Assembly: GCA_037013685.1 (NCBI GenBank)
Contig: CM072888.1
Location: 7,917,034 to 7,981,033, forward strand
DNA: 64,000 nucleotides
Source of the DNA: Acridotheres tristis
Taxonomy: Eukaryota > Chordata > Aves > Passeriformes > Sturnidae
Direction: 5' to 3'
The translations under genes and the position numbers were made by a program. Positions 48,677 through 62,871 of the stretch are shown piece after piece. How positions within the stretch are numbered: the first letter of the stretch is position 1; the number at the start of each line of letters is the position of its first letter. The notes beneath the pieces were generated by a model, which did not search any database, was not told the origin of the DNA, and saw nothing but the letters and a program-made list of their open reading frames with translations.

Positions 48677-48772
48677 CTGCTGCTTTTGGCTGTGAGCAGC
48701 AGTCTATCAGACCACTCTTCCTCACAGAGTTTGGGTTCAATGCTCATGGCTTTGGGTTCATAGCCCAGGTGG
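48677..48772 (-). CDS. Candidate internal coding exon (partial), unidentified protein
   Basis: Family not recognised. On the minus strand a pyrimidine-rich tract ending in CCCCGTAG (AG at 48773-48774) looks like a good 3' splice site. The exon would run 96 bp to a CAG/GTACCA donor-like site at 48677. It is a multiple of three and leaves two bases of a codon at its end. The reading begins HLGYEPKAMSIEPKLCEEEW and continues SDRLLLTAKSS. Codons starting with G are frequent, as in coding DNA. The same frame stays open past the donor to a stop at 48580. Its end phase matches the start phase of the candidate exon at 40134-40600, about 8 kb further along the minus strand, giving an Arg at the junction. 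Frames of this size also arise by chance, so this remains tentative. Confidence 0.25.
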
Positions 48773-48848
48773 CTACGGGGCAAAGTGGAAAGTAAAGATA
48801 CAAATTATTCTGGGTTTCTAATATTCCTGCCAGCATGAATATGCTCTA

Positions 48849-48897
48849 TGTGTATATATATATATGTATGTGTGTGTGTTTGTGTGTGCATATAAAC
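48849..48897 (+). repeat. Mixed (TA)n/(TG)n dinucleotide repeat
   Basis: Alternating TA units followed by TG units with a few interruptions, an imperfect purine-pyrimidine alternation of about 49 bp. Confidence 0.9.
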
Positions 48898-49020
48898 ATG
48901 TATACACCAGAAGCTGCTTTCCCTTTCCTTCTGTAGTTTTTACAGAAAGAGAGAATTTGAAACAAATCAGGTTGTGTGTGGAGACACAGGCACAAATGTG
49001 CCTGCATAGTTTGTGTATAT

Positions 49021-49028
<8 letters not shown>

Positions 49029-49054
<26 letters not shown>
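49029..49054. repeat. (AT)13 microsatellite
   Basis: A pure alternating run of 26 bp, about 130 bp from the TA/TG array at 48849-48897. TG/CA-rich sequence lies between and around them. Confidence 0.95.
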
Positions 49055-52000
49055 GCCAATGTGTGTAGATAGATCTCTGTGTGTATGTACTCTGCACTCA
49101 CATATTTTATGTGCCTGTATACATTTACATGTTTTTTCCCAGTGGTCTCACTGTAAGGAAAAGAGGATTAACATGTGACTTCTCTGTGCAATCCCACTGG
49201 GGTCATTTTCCCCTGGACTAGCTGAGTCTGTGTGGATGGCAATGAGATAGAAGAGCTCTGTATTTGGAATAGTTTTGTCAGCATTGTCTGGAGCTTAATC
49301 CTCTCCTTCATTCAGATGCACGACGGGGGGAATCTAGAAGTGGAGCTGCCCTCACTGCCCTTGCTGGGAGGTTTTTTTGGGGAAAAAGAGAGCCCCCAGC
49401 TGTCTGGCTCTCCAAATGTGGGGAGAGACATTGCTGGAAAGGGGTGAGTGGCTCATTTTTGAAGACACAATTGATAAAATCAGGGATTAGGTTGCCCCAC
49501 CCATGATGAAGGCCAAAGGCATACATTTAACTGAAAATTGTGGGTTTATCCATAAATTTTCGGTTGGTACTTCTTATAATTAAGCGATTGCAATACAGGG
49601 TCTTTTGGTTATTTTTTATATTGTGGTGAGTAAGTACAGCCAAGGTTATTCAGGCTTAGCGCTGAGTTTCATTAAATCAAAGTGAATGAAGGGTTAATAT
49701 CTCATCCTTGGAGTTTGGAATGACATTTGAGCATGAAAAGCAAGTTTAATTTAAATGTGAACCTTTTCAAATTATATTTTCTGTGAACTGGTGCCAACTC
49801 GATTACAGAAACTGCTTTTGTACTGATCTGGTTAGTAAGCTGCCTGTTTGTTTTAAATCTAATACAAATACTTAAATTTAGTGACATGCATATATTGCAT
49901 ATATTCATTGGCTTTAAGTATTGGAGGTTCTGTACTTCTTAAATAGTCTGTTCTGAGAGATATTGTTAAGAAATTAAAAATGACCTTTACATAAGAATTC
50001 TTTAGAAGGGTTAAACACAGACAGAATATGCCAAACTGAATTAATTTTTTAATAAACTGAAGGATTTTACTGTTGGGTCCTACAAAGGACTAAACTTTAT
50101 TTAGACTTTCCCCTTTATATCTCTAGAGTAATGGGAAATAGCTGAATTTATAATGAGCATTAAACCCAGCATAAAAATTCTGATATCTGTTCCCCTGCAT
50201 AAGGATCAGTGATTCTGTGACTTGTTGATTTCCACTTTAATAAGTTGTACATTTCTCATGACGTTCCCCACCATTGCCATGGGATATGTTCAGAGAGAGA
50301 CTGGAGCAGCTTGCTGGCATCTTGATGTGATAAGAGGTCACCTAGCAATGCCATGCCAGGTGGAACATCTGAGTGCCCCCCACAGAAAAAAAGTGACCTC
50401 ACTGCTCACTCTTGTCAGAAAACGAAAAGGCTGAGGGTATCAGCCTGCATGGAAGCTAGAAAAAAAGGGTCTAAAAAAAAGAGAAGTCATAGGCACTTCA
50501 GTCTTGCTTTTAAAGCCTTTTTAGAAGAGGCAAAGAAATATTTTTAATAATATAAATAATAAAAAAACCTTTGGTGTTTCTCAGTAACAATTACATCAAG
50601 AACCTATAATTAAGTCAGGCTTACTTACTTTATGCTCATCCAGTGTATAAAGAACATTCAAATATTTGAGCTTCAAAAACCCATGGGTCCTGACAAATCT
50701 TCTGTTTCACTCTTTGGAGCTGACACAACTCAGTGAGAATTTTCATCAAGAAAACTGTATACGGTTATATCTCATACACAAGTTCCCTGAATAGTAAATT
50801 GTTTTTCCTGAAAAAACTAATTGTTGAAAATGTGTGATGTGAGGATAATCTTTGAGTAATCATTGCCTAGATATGGTGGAAAAAGTGCATACAGACATCC
50901 TGTATTCCTTATTTCAGCCTCCCATTGCATTGATTGCACCAATAAATGGGTGTAGAAATAGGTTTTCTTGAACTTTGTCAGAAAAATGCAAATATGGCAC
51001 AAAATATTTTCTTCAAAGAGTCAGGTTCATATTTCTGCGAACTGCTTAACTCCAATTTCCTTGTTCAGTGTTTCTTTGCCAGAAATAAAGTGGAATCCAT
51101 CAACAAGCTATGATATAAATCTTGAATGACTGAGACCTTTGGGAACTGGTTGGAATAATGGATTGAATGCCATCTGTGTATGCAAAGTTGACAGAATCTG
51201 TCAGTCTTCAGGAAAGCTTGGAGGTGGGTGTGTGTTGATGTACCTGTGTATGTAAGGTGACTGTGCTGGGACACTCCTTAGCTTAAGTGGCAGCATATTT
51301 GAGTCATTAATCTGACCCTTCATTCTGATGATGCCTTACAGATTTCAGGGAATAGCCAATGTTCCTTTTGAAAAGAGCTGGAGTATTTAAATACCTTGAG
51401 AGCCACTACTCCCATGCAAAAATTGTTTGCTTTTATAAAATTGTGACACGGGTGTGCCTTCACAAACTGCAATTCCCATTGCCCAAATCTTCATTTTCCT
51501 TATACCTTTTTGATTTCATTTGACTCCACTGGTGCAGATAAGCACTTCTGACTTTCCCCTTTGCCAGCTGTGTTTCTGGTTTATAACCTGCTTACCTGAT
51601 CAAAATCCTTGATTGCCTCCTTGGCTACTTTAACTCCTTTTGTCTCTCTTTAATCCCCAACTGTGCTATCTGACCTGAGCCAGCCAGCTTTCCTTATCCT
51701 TGCCTTTCTGATCACTTGTTGCCATTTGGGTCCATCTAGGAATGGATTATATTTTGTTAAAATGGTGGATAGTTGCAGGCAGATAGAAGCAGGTAGATAT
51801 TTATTACTGCTTTCACTGTTAGCATCCAAGGACAGCCTACTGCAAGCTTCTCTGGAGGCACTGCAAGGGCTTCTCTGAGAACTGACGAAGGAGTTCCCTC
51901 CTTCCAGAAGGAGAACATTTGTAGGGAAACTTCCTCTTTTCCCAAATAAAAATAAAAGTCTTAAAGACTGCAAATGAATATATTTATATTATTAACATTA

Positions 52001-55000
52001 TCTTTTTCTCCAGGTTTATTTTGCAGTAGCATTTCCCTGTAATATTTTTATCACTACCAAGAGAATTATTTTATTCTTTGCAGCTTTCAACATTGAATTT
52101 CTTACCAAAAAAAGAGATGTCGAATGCATTATCTTTTCTAGTTATTTAACTTTATGAATAAGTCAAAAGGTGTAATGATCGTCTTTGGTACTCCAGAAAG
52201 GAAGACTTCTCAGAAAAAGAAATACAATTTTTTTTCCACTGTTAGCAGTTCATAATGTATTAATGACAACCCTCACATGCACCAGTGTCCTTAAACTTCA
52301 GGTTTGCAGGTGTTTATAATTCCAGAGCACATCAAAGGATTATCAGACTGCAGTTTAATATCTGAACATTAGCACAAGGACAGGACACTTGTGGATTCTA
52401 GAGAAAAATCCTGATTCATTCATTATGTCTCAATTCAACAACTTAGACTATCCCTCAGGTAGTGGATAGTTTCCCACAGCTGGTAGACAGCAAACCCAGG
52501 CAGAACTCCATAAACATTGATTATTTATTTCATTGCAGAGCTCGCTTCTTTAGTTTAAATTGCAGATGAGATTGATTTGAACCAAACCAACCCGACAAAG
52601 TTTGCAGTGAAGTAAATTAGGTACTTTCATCTCTACAGCTTTAGAGCTCATCTGTGAAGGGTGGGCAGGTGGGAAAGAATAGCTCCTCTGGAATTGGTCC
52701 AGTTCAATAGAATGGTTGGATCTGAACTGTCCCACAGGACTGTGCCAACATCCCTGTTCCAGGAGATGAGTTAGCTCATGGGCCTTTACACACCAGTGTC
52801 AGCTCCATCATTTTAGACCTGCCTCCAAAAATCCGAGACACTTACTGGAGCAGAGAGTATATAGTTGCCAAAAGGGATTTGTTTTTATATTTTCATTCTG
52901 AAGGTACATTTTTCAAATTTTCATTATATTTCCCAAGAATTTCAGTTGCCTTTAGTTGTTTATATTTCTTGTACCTGGTCCTAACTGGTATTTTTTATTT
53001 CACTTAGAAAATACATAACTGGTTACCTTCTAGCCCTCAGTATCTCACTTGCTAAAGACAAACTAATGCATTTGCTGAACACCACCACCTTTTAGGCTTT
53101 ATGGAAACAATGAGGTCAATTAGAAAAGATATTTTTGTACAACTTTTTAACCATTTTAAGAAATATTGAAAAAAAATAATCAGCTTCTAAATTAGAACAA
53201 AATTTGAAGCAAGGCTTCAAAGTTGGATTTCACTATGGCTCCGTTACACAAAGCATCCAAAAATTTAAAGGTAAGGGTTAGGACTCTTAAAGGAATAAAC
53301 TAACAGTACAAAACATCTTACCTGAAGGATATCAAACACCTAAAAATATTACTAATAGGTAAATAAGAGAACTAGCTGTTCCCTAACTAGTCCGTAGGTA
53401 TTCTCAAAGGAGGCAATCATTAAGTAATTATTTTCTTGAGGCAGACAGCATCATCAACCACTTTTTTTACGAATTTTATGACATGCTAATTTCCCATCTG
53501 TCCCAAGTAATACAGGCTCTACACTTTAGTTCATCCACCATAGCTTAACAGTAAAATTGCAAGAAATAAATGTCTGTTCACTCCTTCTCTGAAGGTTAGG
53601 TTTAGCTGAGAATGATCACGTTGTTTGGATTGGAGGGAGCATTCTCTCTCAGACTTGTCTCTAACATTTGTTATTAATGCCTTCATGTTGACAGCCACCA
53701 CCAAAAATCACTTTCTTGCTTTGGAAATCCAGGCCCAGACGCTCAGAGGATTTGTAGTGCTTATCCCTAGCAACTTCAGCAGGTGCAAACAGATGGCTGA
53801 CATTTCTGTTAGGCCATAAAATGCAGAATACTACTGTCCTGCTACGCCTAACTGGAATCAATTAAGTATGAAGCAGGATATCAGGCTATGAATCACAAGT
53901 CATTTGTTTCCTGTAAATTGCATAGTTTGTTGGGCTCTTTTTAATGCTTCATTTCATGGAAGCCCCAGGGATGGCAGGAAAAGCAGCAAAAGAGAGAGGT
54001 AAGTGCGTACTTGAAGCAGTTAAATTGCAAAGTGAGTTTCCTTGCTAAAATCTCTGCGTATGAAGCTGGGTTTGGAGGTTATTGCCATATTCCATCTCTG
54101 ATTTCATGTTCTATCTTGTTTGATCTCCTGAATGCCTTCCTAAAATATGTTGGATCAATTACTTATGCTGCACTTATATGGCTAAACCTGGACCAAAACA
54201 AATAACTATAACCTTTCTTGAAATTATTTTTCTGAGCTTGATCCTTTCATTAATTCTCTGAAAACAGTTGTATCAGGACAACTAATAGATGCAGAAATCC
54301 ACAGCAGAAGGGGCTTCAAGTCATGTTTCAGAGCTTTTTAGCTAGCTTTGGAAACTCATAGTCTAATATTTAGACAGAACAAAGTTGCCACATAACAGAA
54401 GCAGCTGAGTGGATAAAGGACAAAAGGCAGGAAAAACTTCATATGTGAAATACAAAATTAAAACAAAGAGGAAAAGATTACTAAGATTCTTTAAAAAAAC
54501 AAAAACAAAACCCCTCCACTTTGTTTTCCTGATTCCTATTTATATAGTGAAATGTAAGAGGAAGGTAAAATATAATAATAGATATTTCGTTTTACTTCAT
54601 GCTCCTGTTTTATATCTTCAGTTTTCTCCGGGTCAATCAGAGACCTTTGCTAATTACTGCCACAAAAGTGAATAAATGGCAGGGGGAAACAAGCAAGATT
54701 TGTGCACAGGGTGAGTGTGGTGAGATTATTTTAAAAGAATAAATTGATATGACAATGTTTTAAATATGAGTTGGCAACTGCTAGTAAGTTTGCACTGCCT
54801 GTTTTTAACCTTTAATTTGTGAAAGTGCTGTGAATAGAGATTAACTTCCTTTACTTAATATTTACTTTTTCAGTGCCTTCAAATTGGAGCTGTCATCAAT
54901 GTTTTGAACAGTTGCTCATTTTCACAGGACATTCTGTTGATTTCTGTTTGTCACTTGATTCACTCTTCCAGTGTGGAAGAATGGAGAAGCAATGGAGGCC

Positions 55001-57975
55001 TTTTCTTATGTTACCTGAGCAAGGAGGATTTCAGAGTCTGGGAGATTTGGGGTGAAATGTTCATATTCAAAGACTACTGTGCACCTTCCACATAGCCTTG
55101 AACTACCCCAGGTTCTGACCTCTAGCAGTTAACCTCCAAAATATAAATCTTCGGAGGAATACACTGAATCCAGAGGAAGTGATCAAATCCATAAAGGTTG
55201 GTGCTGAGAGTAAAGTGTTCAGATCTGTATTTGCCAAATTTCTTGTAAAGAAATTCCAGTAAGTGTTCTCATTTGCTTTCTCCACTCCCACTCTCTCTGT
55301 GCCCCAAACCACAGGAGTTATGGAGCTTGGGAATTGCACCTGTGATGTAAAAAACAAGTGTTTAATGGCTGACTGAATCTTAATCTAAAGGAGCAGCTTG
55401 GACTCGTAAATGTAACAGGTCAGAGCTCTTTAATTTTCCCAATATCCCTTTAATAATCCTGCATTGACTCCAAGGGATACTTTGCCATTCACTGGTGTAG
55501 GGTATAGCAGCCGGATTTGCAACCCACCCTCTTATTCCTTCATGTAAAATAATTTTCAGGTTAATTGTTAAATTTCATTGGTTTTCCCTAACTGCTAATG
55601 GCTAGTCAGGACAGTTTGAATTTTTATATTCAACAGAGAAAATATTCAAGATCGGCAAAAAGAAGATTTGATCTCTTTTGTTTCAATGCAAAGGGAAAAA
55701 TAATTTATTTTCACAAGCAAGGTACACATGCTTTTCCATTTTTTCTTTACAAAACAAATAAAATATGAAAAATAAAAGTGAGTCTGTACAAGCAACTGGT
55801 TTGAGTCAGTATTCACAGAGAAAATATAATGTTTTATGGGGTATGTGATGTCAGTTAAAACCAAGGAATCTTTACATATTTCCAAGTAGAAACACCCCAT
55901 ATGGTTTCAATATATAGCCTCTACGCTGTTAAAAAAATAATCCAACTTTTTCCTATCATCTTTTTTTAGGAGAAGTAAACTGTTGAAGATACATTTGTCA
56001 AAGCTTGATCTGATGTTGGAAGCACACACTGAAAACATAAAATAAGTTGCGAGGAAAGCATGTAGAGACTGATAGTCTGCCTGTCATGAATGCTTTGAAA
56101 TATGTATTTCCATTTAATTTCTTCAAAATTAGAAAAAGCACTAAAAGTGAATTCCTTGTTACTAGGTGGGCAGCTTTTGCAACGGAGTTTGGAAGCAATT
56201 TATGTGATGGAACTGGAAAGATAAACACCTGAGATGACATGGAGACACTGGGAAGCTTTGAAGGACAGTTGTATAAATGTGAAATAAAAATGAAAGAGAG
56301 GAAATGGAAATGAAGATAAAAAGAATTTAAATACCTGAGGTCAAGGTAAACAGAAAGCAAGATTCTTTGCTGTGTACTCTAGGACCCAAGTAATATGATC
56401 AGAGTGATTTTTCTTTTCTGAAACCAAAATAAAATGTCAATGTAAATTTTTTTTCTGGCAAAGGAAACATGCTTGAAGTTTTCTCCATCACTCATTTGCA
56501 AATGGCAGTGGTAAAATAGTTACAAAATTTAATAGGACAGGGTATCTTATTTGTGAGTTCATATTCTGCAGAGAAAATGCTTTATTTTTTTTAACCTGGT
56601 GGAGCTAACTTTTTAAAAGACCGTGACAGACTCATGGAAAGCATTAATGTAACATTGCCAAGCATGTGCCTTTTTTCTCTGTGCTTCTGCCATTGAGGTT
56701 TGGGGTTGCTGTTCTTCCTGTGCAATTTCAGTTTGCCTGAAATTTCTTTGCTTTTTAAGGTTGCTGTCATTGGTACACCATGTTCCTTGGATATTTGCTG
56801 CACATTTTGCTGGCAACAGCATGAATAGAAATATAATTCTGACATTAATTAGCCGAGAATGTGTGCATCACTGGAGGAGCAAAGGAATGTATTTCCAGTA
56901 AATCATTCAATGCAAGTGGTTTTTAAGGCTCTGTCTTGACTACTGGATTTTAACATTGAGAAAGAAGAGGGAGCTGGGACATCTGTACAAGGTGAGAAAG
57001 CCACAACTGAAAAAAGACTAGGTACAATGGCTGTGATATAGCCTGGTTGGTGGAGAAGACTGGAGAGGAGTTGTTGAGAGTAATTTTCTCCCTTTGGCAG
57101 GGCAATCACTGCTCTCTAGAGGTACTGTCAGAGGCAGAAACCCACAAAAGCAACTCCTTGCTGTGAATGACTCCACAGCAAGCTATCACGAGATGGTGTT
57201 TAAATTGTCACCAAAAGCACGATGATGTGGTTATTTATACTTTAATTTCGCAAGGGGAAGTAAAGATATTTATGAACGATTACTTAGTCAAATACTCTGG
57301 TTCTCACAAAAGGCTTTTAATTTCTTGTGACTAGCCATAAAGTAGGGATGATTAAAATCAAGACATTAAAGAATGCCACATCTCTTTAGAGTGAGGGAAA
57401 GGCAGTAAGCTGAAAGTAGAGCTGGGCTGTCCATGGGGACCAGGCTGCCTGTCTCTCTTGAGAATGGGATTGGCTCTCATGGGCATCCTGGTTTTTTGGG
57501 AGTCAGCTTGACTGCGTGCTGCACACTTGTCCAAGTATTACATTGATTTAGGTCACTGAATGCTTGAGACTTGTGGTCTCAAGAATGAAGATGCAGAAAC
57601 CCTGACGTAAAGCTGCTGAAAGAGCAGTACATTTCTGATGTGAATAACTGGTTTTAATTCTGTTGGTACTGTGGGAAAAGGAAGCTCTAAATGCTGCTTG
57701 GGAGATGGTGTAAATGGACACATACAGTTAACCAGGGAGGCTGCTGAGATGCAAAGAGTTGATTTATTTCATTCCCTCACTAACAACTCCAACCGAAAAC
57801 TTAACTAGCCATGAGTGAGTGCAACAGATCAGCTGAATAGAGAAATTAGAAGACAACAACAGAAACTGAAAAAAGATGTTTGATGTCACTGATGCAGAAA
57901 AAAAGGCTGAGATCCTGACACGCAGAAAAGCAAGTGACAGAGAGATGAAAGAATTTGGTGAAGCATATGAAAATT
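49055..57975. other. Long non-coding AT-rich stretch
   Basis: About 9 kb in which I recognise no exon, RNA gene or mobile element. Open frames do not exceed about 120 codons and lack domain signatures. The composition is uniform, with few simple repeats. Best read as intron or gene desert. Confidence 0.5.
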
Positions 57976-57991
57976 AAAAAAAAAAAAAAAA
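57976..57991 (+). repeat. Poly(A), 16 bp
   Basis: An uninterrupted run of 16 A. Confidence 0.9.
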
Positions 57992-58562
57992 CCTGCTAGA
58001 AGGTGTTTGTTCAAAATATGGATGAGAACTATGTCCAGTAAAACTAAAGCATCTCCACTCAAAATTAAAAGCACAGAAAGGCAGCAAGTCCAATAAGCTA
58101 CTAGTGATATTTCCTAAGTGAGGGAAAAGGTTGTTTCTGACTCTTGAAATTTGGCACTGGACACTTGATTTAAATATACAGTCCAAGAAAAAGATTATTT
58201 TGCTGGACATAGTCATCTGAACACCACATACCTATGATTTTACTTCTTCTAGGAAACCTTTGTGTACAATATTAAATTATAAAAAGAAGTTAACACAAGA
58301 ATATATGTAAGAAAATACCAAAATTTACTTAGAAGTCAAGATAGTTTATATTCAGTTTAGCTTTAGTTGTACAAGTGGAAAAAGCAGTGAGCAGAATAAT
58401 GTTAGATATGGGAAAGAAGACTGCTAAAACCAAGATCACCACAGGCTGAAATCAGAGAGCTACAGTAACCAGAAGCAATTCAAAGCTGAATGAGATACCT
58501 TAGATAGGATATAACAGCCTTAATTAAAAGTGACTACATTTACTTTGGGTTTACAGACAGAT

Positions 58563-58627
58563 GCTATATTAATAATATATACTAATATGCTAATATGTGT
58601 GCTAATATATGCTAATATGCTATAATT
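58563..58627 (+). repeat. Degenerate 8-bp tandem motif (GCTAATAT)
   Basis: Four near-copies of GCTAATAT lie within about 65 bp, with short TA or TG insertions between them. Confidence 0.75.
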
Positions 58628-58800
58628 CAAATAGCAGCTTATTCACCTTGCTATCTTCAGCTAAATCTCATCTTTTGTTTTAATTAATTTTTGTCACATA
58701 TTATTGTATCAGACACTAATAGCACCCAAATGTTTGACAGTTTCTGTGTTCTGTTAATGCAGAATTTCTGCATTCTTACATGTTTCTTTGTGGTTTTGCC

Positions 58801-58827
58801 TTTTTTTTCTTTTTTTTTTTTTTTTTT
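58801..58827 (+). repeat. Poly(T) with one C interruption
   Basis: T8, a C, then about 18 T. A second pure run of about 15 T follows at 58885-58899. Confidence 0.92.
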
Positions 58828-61800
58828 CCAAACATGGTATGTTTGCAATGCTAAATTAGTTCCCAATCTCCTCTAATGCTTTACTTTTTTTTTTTTTTTG
58901 TAAAGAATGTTCAGCTTTCAGGCTGTAATACCATGATCTTCAGTTCTCTTTCTGAACATCAGCAGTACTGCTGAGATTCTTCAATATCTTGATGGATTTA
59001 TTTGGGATACTGGACCTGTAATCCTATGTACTAGTTCTCTCAGAATTGTTGGCTTAAGATTTTTCCATTCCTTTACCTCAGCACATACAACTACTTACAT
59101 TATGATTCTTTTTATCATGGTAATTTTCATTTCCATGACTTTGTTTCCCATGTCTCTCATGCTCTCTTGCCTAGCTCAGTTATCCACAGGGCAAACTGAG
59201 GCAATGTACTCATTCCTTTTAAGAGTACACAAATCTCTCTGCACAGATCCTGACAGTGGAAGGTCCAGTTTTATATGTTATCCCTCTTTGCCTCTTACAG
59301 TCTTTCACACCATTAGCCTCCTGTATATTCTGCACCATCACTTTGTGCTTTAATTCGTCTCTTCAGGGCACACAGTTCAATATTCCACTTCATTAAAACT
59401 CATCCTCCAACATATCTCTGGCACTGTAACTCTGTTACTTTCAGCCTGATGCATTTCAACATTAATTCTGTTTCATCATTTTGCTCCCTAGATACCTGGA
59501 ATTTCTATACAAACATTACTAACTTGTTTATATTTTGACAGTTTTTCTCTCTCTGTTTCATTAAGAATATGTTTTCCAACTTTCAGTGATGACATATGTG
59601 CCATTTTCTACAGCAAAGGAAAATACAGGTATTTGGTGGGGGAGGGAGGACATAGCTTTGCTAGTTGATTTGGTTTATTCTTTTGTCAGTGTGAAAAACA
59701 GACTCCAGTTTCTCCAGCCCACAGTTATGTTGATTTCTTCTGTCAAATTCTTTGGAGCAACCTCTTTAGATTTCTGCTAAGACATTTTTAACAAATTTTT
59801 CTTCCCTTTGGTGTAAGAAGAATTATCCAATGGTTTCTGTTACTGTTAATTTTCAAATGTTGGACTGCATTTTGATTCAATCTGTGCCAAACTATGGTTA
59901 TTTGCTAGGAAATAATACTTTGTTCTTTGGTAGTATGCTCTGCTTGAGCTAGTCAACTTGCTTTCAAATATTAAGCTTCCCAAAGCTCTTTTTGACAGAA
60001 AAAGGTAAATATTTAGGTTAGCATGTGGGTTAAAGCAGAGACATAGAGAAGCCACAGAAGAGCTGTTTGTAAAGCTCATCCTCTGATTTAGCTGTTAGAA
60101 GTTACTTGGTCTCTGGTTTAATTTGGCAGAGCTGGGTTTATGTTCCTCTAGTCCACACCAGTGTCAGTGCTTAGATCACCTGCTGTGGTGAATTTCATGT
60201 TAAAGGATTTATGGGTAAATTATTCCAGTAGGGGTTGTTAAGCTTTCTCTTAGGATCAGATTAATTCACTATTCATATTTAAGCACTACTGTCTTTGTCA
60301 GATGGTTTTGTTCTTACTCACAGAAAAGAGTACCAGGACCTGGAAGTTTCCAAAGTCTCTGGATGTACAGATTTGAGCTGTAAATACATAAAGGAAAAAT
60401 CTTCACCTCACAGTTAGAATCTATAAACAAATATAAAACCCAAGGCAAATGTTAGAGAAAACATATGGAATTCTATTTATAAAATCAAAGGAGCAAATTG
60501 TCTACTACGTGTAATATTTTCCTCCTCCCTATCATCACACAAGGCTCTGCTTCTCTGAAGTGGCACATAAAAACCAAGGAAAACTTCCTGAATCCATAGC
60601 CCTGTTCTTGAACATCTTCTCATGATGAAAAACTTTTACTTCTGGAATGCTTAAATTATCCAACTGAAAGTCAGAAAAGCCAAAATAATAGACTGCAGAC
60701 ATTCATTGCAGACAACTGTGTGTATTCTCTTTTTAACTGGTTTTTTTTTCCATGTAAAAGTGATAAAGTCAATATAGTAATATCATACCTGTGATGACAT
60801 ACCTGGGAATGAAAAGAAGAGAAATTAGGAACAAAAGAAAAATTCTACAACGCTGAAGGAAGTGTACACCAGGTAGAACACATTGAAGATTATGCTCAAC
60901 TATACTTCCCCTTTAAGAATAAGAGGGGAAAATGTCAGTCATGTTTGTGTTTTTTAAAAGAGATTTTGATCTGTGAAAAATTTAGATGAGGGCACCAAGT
61001 GAACTTTATTACCTTCAGACTTGTGCAGATGGTGAGTGGGTTTAATTCAGAGTGAAGACTTACATGCCAAAAGTTCTCATTCATTCCTGGTTTTGGCACT
61101 CAGGAGGTTTTTTAGGATACGGCCCTTATGGCAGGATTATGAAATTCTTGTTCATGTTGCATCGCAAATATTGCACCAGGCTTTCACCTCTCTCCTGCTT
61201 TGTACATAATGTGAGAAATTTCACTCATTCAGTGATATTTTGTGGTGATTTCCTGTTGCTGGTTAGTTACCTACCACCATTTGTGCTCTTAATGAATTCA
61301 GATCAAATACTTGGAAGTGAGGTGCTGCTCACTGTGAGTAGGAGCATCACAAAATGGTGCATGTGGTGCATAAGTCATCAGAATAGTTTGAAAAATCATG
61401 CATGTAGCTCCATAGTTACATAACAAAACATAGAAATATTTTGCATCTCTGAATTCTTTTTCTTACTAAGGAATCACCCTTTGCCTTTTTATGAATTTTT
61501 TTGTTTGCTCTCAGGCTTTTTTTTTTCTCTATTCTAGTCCAGTTGTTTGGAAAATAACTCCATAAAGGTTTTTTGCAGAAATATCATTAGTAAGAAATGC
61601 ATTAAGAGATTCCATATGGGATATACACAGATATTTTCTACCCATGTTTACATTTCCTGTGTCTCTGCAGAGGGTATCACCCACATCTGATTAAGGAGTT
61701 TTGTTTGTCTCAGAAGTTGTCTCAGGTACTGTTCTGACTTCAGTTTATGATCACTGCAGTTAGTGGAAGATCCACTCTGTTGTTCATCAATGGAGAAAGA

Positions 61801-62605
61801 AAGCTACATACTGAGACTTAGTTTCCCTTCAGATTTGTCTTTTAGCTGAAGAAGGATTTACTTAGATGAATTGATCTTATTGATCTTTACTTAATAGATT
61901 AATTGATCAGATGAAGATCAATTTATTATCTAGACTTGTGGTAAAACTGGAATAGTAAAATAAATGCATATATAATGTAATCCAGTGTTAAACTAGAGTT
62001 TAGTGTTATATTTCTTTAAATATCTATTTATTTGCTCTGCCCAGCATTATTTACTTCAGTACTTCCATTTTATTGATATTGATAGACAGATACAGAAGAA
62101 ATTTGTAATTTCATCTTGTAGATGAAATCTGTGTTGATCATCCAGAAGTCCATAATATCAGTAATACAACCACAGTCCCACAAAGCAAAGTATTGATTTC
62201 TTCAGTGTCATACAACTTGGATGCATTTGGATATTGACGTACTTGCTCATCTTGAAATATAAAAATAATATATACTGTGAAATCTTGAGCTGATAGTCTG
62301 CGAACCTGAAAATAAAAAAGGGAGGCTTTTTTTTTACATATGGTCTATTTCTGTTGTTTGGACTGTTTTCCAGATAACCATCTGTAACAGAGAAAAGATG
62401 GCAAGCAAACTGATTTCCCATACTTGGTTGCCAAGATTCATTAATATCTACTTAGTATGGCACGTTGCCTAATCAGAGGCTGGTTGGACTCTCCGTTGCA
62501 GGTTTCAAACAATAATGTGTTTAGAGCCTGCCTTTGGGCAGGTCTTTTGGCATCAGTCTAACAAATTTCTGCACATGACTAAACTTTGTGTAGAGCTTTA
62601 TCTGC

Positions 62606-62871
<266 letters not shown>

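Larger units (their letters stand above)
57992..62605. other. Non-coding AT-rich stretch with small repeats
   Basis: Contains a TGCTAATA-type tandem motif (58563-58627), poly(T) runs at about 58801-58827 and 58885-58899, and an 8-bp perfect inverted repeat at 61901-61923. The 123-codon plus frame at 61052-61423 has no recognisable domain. Confidence 0.5.

Noticed and set aside
61052..61423. 123-codon plus-strand frame
   Set aside because: No domain or splice evidence; within chance expectation.
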